This document shows, in pieces, positions 60,213 to 64,000 of a DNA stretch of 64,000 bases (its first letter is position 1; each line of letters starts with the position of its first letter). The notes below the pieces were generated by a model, which saw only the letters and a program-made list of their open reading frames with translations, was not told the origin of the DNA and did no database searches. The DNA is from Leptothermofonsia sichuanensis E412 (GTDB lineage: Bacteria; Cyanobacteriota; Cyanobacteriia; Leptolyngbyales; Leptolyngbyaceae): positions 1,302,001-1,366,000 of the forward strand of contig NZ_CP072600.1 in assembly GCF_019891175.1 (NCBI RefSeq), read 5' to 3'. Made by a program: the position numbers and the translations under genes.

Positions 60213-63200
60213 ATGTCGATGAACCCCTCCGATCTGCAAGCTCGGCTGGATGATTACTACAACCAGATCAGCACCATCATTCTTTCCCGTCAGAATCCCA
60301 TTACGGGGTTGCTGCCCGCCAGCACGGCGGTCAATGCCCACGGAGACTATACCGATGCCTGGGTGCGGGACAACGTTTACAGCATCCTGGCGGTCTGGGG
60401 GCTGGCGCTGGCCTATCGCAAGATAGATGAGCAGCAGGGGCGCACCTTTGAACTGGAGCACAGCGTTGTCAAACTGATGCGGGGGTTGCTGTTTGCCATG
60501 ATGCGGCAGGTGCAGAAGGTAGAACGATTTAAGCAGACCCAATCCCTGCTGGATGCTCTGCACGCCAAGTACGATACCCATACGGGGGATGTGGTCGTCG
60601 GGGATGATCAGTGGGGACACCTCCAGCTAGACGCCACCTCGGTTTTCCTTCTGATGCTGGCACAGATGACTGCCTCCGGGTTGCAAATCATTTTCACCAC
60701 GGATGAGGTCAACTTCATTCAAAATCTGGTCTACTACATTGGGCGGGCTTATCGGACCCCGGACTATGGCATCTGGGAACGGGGAAATAAGATCAACCAC
60801 GGCAACCCAGAGCTAAACGCCAGTTCGGTGGGGATGGCAAAAGCCGCATTGGAGGCAATGAATGGGCTGAACTTGTTTGGGGTGCGGGGTGGTCAGGGTT
60901 CCGTGATCCATGTGTTGCCGGATGAGATTGCCCGATCGCGCATTACGCTAGAATCCCTCCTGCCCCGCGAGTCCAGTTCTAAGGAGGTGGATGCAGCCCT
61001 GCTGAGTGTGATTGGCTTTCCGGCATTTGCGGTGGATGACCAGGCGTTGAGCGATCGCACTCGTAACGAAATTATCCAGAAGCTCCAGGGCCGGTACGGC
61101 TGCAAGCGGTTTCTGCGGGACGGACACCAGACCGTTCTGGAAGACACCACCCGGCTGCACTACGAACCCCGTGAACTGAAGCAGTTTGAGCATATTGAGT
61201 GCGAGTGGCCCCTGTTCTTTACCTATTTGCTGCTGGATGGGGTGTTTCGCGGCGATCACAACCAGATCCAGGAATACCAGCAACGGCTACAGGCGGTACT
61301 GGTCGAACGGGAAGGACTGAAACTGCTGCCCGAACTGTACTATGTCCCGAAAGCATTGATTGAAGCGGAACGGGCAAATCCTGGCAGTCAAAACCGCCTG
61401 CCGAATGAGAATGTCCCCCTGGTCTGGGCACAGAGCCTGTACCTGCTGGGACAAATGCTGAGTGAAGGATTGCTGGCTATCGGAGATATAGACCCCCTGG
61501 GTCGTCACCTCCATGTCCGGCAACAGCGGAAACCCCCCATCCAAATTGCTCTGATTGCTGAAGATGAGGCATTACAGGCAAAACTGGCAACCTACGGCAT
61601 TGACACCCAGACTCCTCACCAGATGGAGCCACTGCTGGTCCGGCAGGCAAGTGAACTGGCCGCTGTCTATACCCAGATTGGGCGGAATGACAAGTTGAAG
61701 CTGACTGGACGCCCCTTTCGCCGTTTGCGCAGCCTCACCACCTCCCGTATCTTTCGCATCCGGCAGGAGACGATCGTGTTTCTGCCTTCCCTGCTGGATC
61801 GGCAACAGTTTTACCTCACCTTTGACCCTCACTTCCTGGTGGCCCAAATTCGGGCAGAACTGGCCCACATTCAGCGCCACTGGAGCCAGTTGGGGCGTCC
61901 TACGATGACCCTACTGTTAACCGAATCGATGCTGGCAGCCGATGATCCAGAGACAGGAGATGCAATGCCCTTCCTGACGCTGATGCAGGAGTTCAAAGAG
62001 GGTAGTTGCAATGGTATTCAGGTCAGGCTGGGACGGTTGCACCAGTTAATGCTGACAGCGGCGATCGAGCGGATTGACTTTTTGCATGATTTTGAGTTCA
62101 CCCAGTCGCCAGTGCAGGATGCTACACCCGAATGTCTTTACCTGGCATTTAATCTGGAGCGGAGTGGACCCCTGAGCAGCACCCAGGAGTTTCGCCTGGA
62201 GTATGAAACCCGGATTAAATTGCTGCTGGATACCCTGCGCCAGTCGGAAAACATCTATGAGCAGGTGGAACTGCTGAGTACGCTGGTGCGCCTGAAAGGA
62301 CTGGCGTTTGATACGGGACTGGGGCAACCAGTACAGTCCGTTACCGTTGCCATGCTATTGGACGAACTCTACGTCAAAGCTGGAAAACATAAGCTGTGGG
62401 CAATTGTGCGGCGGGTTGCGGGTCTGTACGACAAGATGGCTCTGAATCTGGCAGATGTGGTGACGGATATTCTGGTACGGGGTAAGCAGATTGCGATCGG
62501 GCGTGCCTACAGTGAAGCTTCTCTGATTACCCGTCCCCTGACTCCCCCCGAAATTATGGAGAAGATTCGGGAGTTTTGCCGCGAAGATGTGCGCGATCGC
62601 GTCCTGACCCAGGAAATCCTCATCTACCTGAGTTTGTTAATTAAAGCCGAACCCCAACTGTTCAAAGGCTTTCTCACTTTCCGGGTCGGTTATCTAATTC
62701 TGTTGATTACCAGCGAACTGGCAGCCGACCTCCAGGTCACCCAGGATGAAGCCTACGAACGCCTGATGCAGCTCAGTCCCCACGAAATTCAGACCCGGTT
62801 GCACCGTACCCTGGTGGGTTACGAAGGTCTGGACAAGGCTTTATTCAAACAGGAGTCGCTGCACATCCGGCAGGAAGAGAAAATCGATTGGGTGGTCCTG
62901 CCGGAGGAGGAACCTGTGGTGGAAGACTGGCGGCGCAAACGGCAGCTAGACGGCTCCCTCAATCGGGTACCCCAAAACTTCTACCCCAGGGTCTGGAAGG
63001 TGTTACAACACTGTCGTGGACTGGTCATTGGGGACAAACTGGAACGGCGCAACCGACTGGACAGTGAACCCCTGCTGGCAGAAATGACCCCTGGTGAAAA
63101 GAACTTTGCCTTGCAAGTGGAGCATCTGCTGAACAAGATTCAGGCTCCTGAATATCGCCAGGTGAATGTGGAAGCCTTGATGGAACTGGCCGCGATCGCC

Positions 63201-63431
63201 GAACGCAACCCCAGCCTGCAAATCGAAGACTACATCGTGCTCGATGTTCTGATTGGTCACGCGGTTCGCCTGGCCTGGCTGGAGCAACATCCAGAACACG
63301 CTCATGCCTATGAGGGATACAAAGCGGCTGCCTGGCGATCATTCTATGAAAGCTCTCCCTATGACTGTGCCAAATACGTTGCCCAGGCATTGAAATTCCT
63401 GACGCATCTGGGACAGCGATCGCCTGTTTAG
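60213..63431 (+). CDS. GH15 / phosphorylase-kinase-alpha-like protein
   Basis: 1,072 residues (ATG 60213 or 60219). The N-terminal 450 residues resemble the glucoamylase-like (alpha/alpha)6 domain of phosphorylase b kinase regulatory subunits: QNPITGLLPASTAVNAHGDYTDAWVRDNVYSI (in parts), DQWGHLQLDATSVFLL, YGIWERGN and INHGNPELNASSVGMA. The remainder continues the PHK-alpha type C-terminal part. The bacterial homologues are annotated GH15 but substrate is not established. No signal peptide, so cytosolic; a role in glycogen metabolism is inference. Confidence 0.87.
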   Translation: MSMNPSDLQARLDDYYNQISTIILSRQNPITGLLPASTAVNAHGDYTDAWVRDNVYSILAVWGLALAYRKIDEQQGRTFELEHSVVKLMRGLLFAMMRQVQKVERFKQTQSLLDALHAKYDTHTGDVVVGDDQWGHLQLDATSVFLLMLAQMTASGLQIIFTTDEVNFIQNLVYYIGRAYRTPDYGIWERGNKINHGNPELNASSVGMAKAALEAMNGLNLFGVRGGQGSVIHVLPDEIARSRITLESLLPRESSSKEVDAALLSVIGFPAFAVDDQALSDRTRNEIIQKLQGRYGCKRFLRDGHQTVLEDTTRLHYEPRELKQFEHIECEWPLFFTYLLLDGVFRGDHNQIQEYQQRLQAVLVEREGLKLLPELYYVPKALIEAERANPGSQNRLPNENVPLVWAQSLYLLGQMLSEGLLAIGDIDPLGRHLHVRQQRKPPIQIALIAEDEALQAKLATYGIDTQTPHQMEPLLVRQASELAAVYTQIGRNDKLKLTGRPFRRLRSLTTSRIFRIRQETIVFLPSLLDRQQFYLTFDPHFLVAQIRAELAHIQRHWSQLGRPTMTLLLTESMLAADDPETGDAMPFLTLMQEFKEGSCNGIQVRLGRLHQLMLTAAIERIDFLHDFEFTQSPVQDATPECLYLAFNLERSGPLSSTQEFRLEYETRIKLLLDTLRQSENIYEQVELLSTLVRLKGLAFDTGLGQPVQSVTVAMLLDELYVKAGKHKLWAIVRRVAGLYDKMALNLADVVTDILVRGKQIAIGRAYSEASLITRPLTPPEIMEKIREFCREDVRDRVLTQEILIYLSLLIKAEPQLFKGFLTFRVGYLILLITSELAADLQVTQDEAYERLMQLSPHEIQTRLHRTLVGYEGLDKALFKQESLHIRQEEKIDWVVLPEEEPVVEDWRRKRQLDGSLNRVPQNFYPRVWKVLQHCRGLVIGDKLERRNRLDSEPLLAEMTPGEKNFALQVEHLLNKIQAPEYRQVNVEALMELAAIAERNPSLQIEDYIVLDVLIGHAVRLAWLEQHPEHAHAYEGYKAAAWRSFYESSPYDCAKYVAQALKFLTHLGQRSPV

Positions 63432-63539
63432 ACGCAGTATTCAGACACGCAGTGCATCAAAGTATCAGATGCCAGCCTGAAAAGGCTACTATTTCAACTC
63501 ACTTGCAGAAATTTCTCATTTATAAATAGTTGCTTGTTT

Positions 63540-63674
63540 CATCGGGGTCAACACGGTGTTTTACAGCTTTTTACTGCCGATGGGCAACTGGTTCCCACCC
63601 CAGAGGAAGCGGCAAATCAGGCAGAGGAATTATTAGCCCACTACCGCAGTCAGTTCGGCAAGTTGCCAAACTAG
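63540..63674 (+). pseudogene. C-terminal fragment of a second Uma2-family gene
   Basis: The frame HRGQHGVLQLFTADGQLVPTPEE... ends AHYRSQFGKLPN and has no start codon; upstream in the same frame the text loses coding character. LQLFTADGQLVPTPEEAA is the typical Uma2 tail that precedes a helical coiled end. It follows the GH15-like gene, while the other fragment (59771-60001) precedes it. Confidence 0.55.
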
Positions 63675-63718
63675 ACTCAAAGCCCCCAAAAACCTCCGGG
63701 GTCTAAGCCTGCCATCTA

Positions 63719-64000
63719 CTACAATCTTCCAAGCAGGTAGCTTGCGATCGCCCCCACCAGCACCACAGCAACGATCATGCCAAACCCAATCCACAGGAGG
63801 GGAATGCCGCGCCAGGAGATAATCTCTAAGCTGCCCGATGGCAGAAAGCGAATTTGAAACTTTGCCAGCGGTAAAGGCGTTTCAACTCCCTCCGGTTCAG
63901 CCGGGGGACGCAGCAAATCAGGTAAGGGAGTCTGCTGGGCATAGTCTAAGGCAGATTGATTCAGGGGTTCATAGGCAGCGATTGTCCCTGTTGCATCGAC
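63719..64000 (-). CDS. C-terminally membrane-anchored protein (5' end outside window)
   Basis: 93 codons are visible and the frame runs off the right edge; a TTG at 63916 is an internal codon rather than the start. The visible part is Pro-rich (TPLPDLLRPPAEPEGVETPLPLA), then FQIRFLPSGSLEIISWRGIPL and a final membrane helix, LLWIGFGMIVAVVLVGAIAS. Not recognised as a named family. The N-terminal domain, which would identify it, lies outside. Confidence 0.65.
   Translation of the reverse strand, partial: VDATGTIAAYEPLNQSALDYAQQTPLPDLLRPPAEPEGVETPLPLAKFQIRFLPSGSLEIISWRGIPLLWIGFGMIVAVVLVGAIASYLLGRL

Overview
The window is cyanobacterial chromosome. The HIP1 octamer GCGATCGC and close variants recur throughout, and many families are cyanobacteria-typical (CHASE2-Ser/Thr kinase, DUF928, DUF1400 hydrolase, DUF3134, DUF4168, DUF4330, PAP/fibrillin, Hli, KaiB-fold, LabA-like NYN, trifunctional Ser/Thr-His kinase). 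Abundant heptanucleotide tandem repeats and small inverted-repeat elements fit a filamentous, Leptolyngbya/Nostoc-like lineage; that placement is inference. I found no rRNA, tRNA, CRISPR array or prophage.

Layout. 1-8.0 kb: edge-truncated caspase/nSTAND protein, oligopeptide-type binding lipoprotein, lone ABC ATPase, small Cys/His protein with a RelE-like tail, and a PleD-like diguanylate cyclase. 8.2-12.5 kb: four-gene Gld-type ABC exporter (ATPase, permease, GldG-like, DUF4340). 12.6-16.6 kb, minus strand: LuxR-type response regulator and the tight group pilT, KaiB-domain protein, GT60-like glycosyltransferase. 16.9-27 kb: argH, small secreted/membrane proteins, STAS protein, MalK/UgpC-type ATPase, FkbM methyltransferase, bioY-lspA. 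27.6-36.9 kb: 1,857-residue signalling kinase, glycine-betaine-type binding lipoprotein, DUF1400 hydrolase, DUF4168 protein. 37-41 kb: PadR regulator divergent from an hli gene with an HLR1-like site, TPR glycosyltransferase, a dead IS beside a MazF-like remnant. 41-50 kb: cobO, mraY, fibrillin plus PD-(D/E)XK nuclease, GNAT plus recJ. 50.4-53 kb: double-glycine-leader peptide with an extraordinarily Tyr-rich core, a terminator, then a C39-peptidase ABC exporter. 53-64 kb: methyltransferase, leuA, LabA-like NYN protein, CHASE2 kinase, and a GH15/phosphorylase-kinase-like protein flanked by two Uma2 remnants.

The strongest candidate for an undescribed system is the Tyr-rich peptide with its C39 exporter (50.4-53.0 kb). 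The second theme is small non-autonomous elements: at least five families, one with long target duplications abutting both sequenced copies, one whose hairpin loop is inverted between copies, and one chain in which neighbouring elements share CTAG ends. Heptamer repeats have also entered coding linkers (recJ, the large kinase). A KaiB fold carried on an unknown domain in a pilT operon is the third item worth attention.
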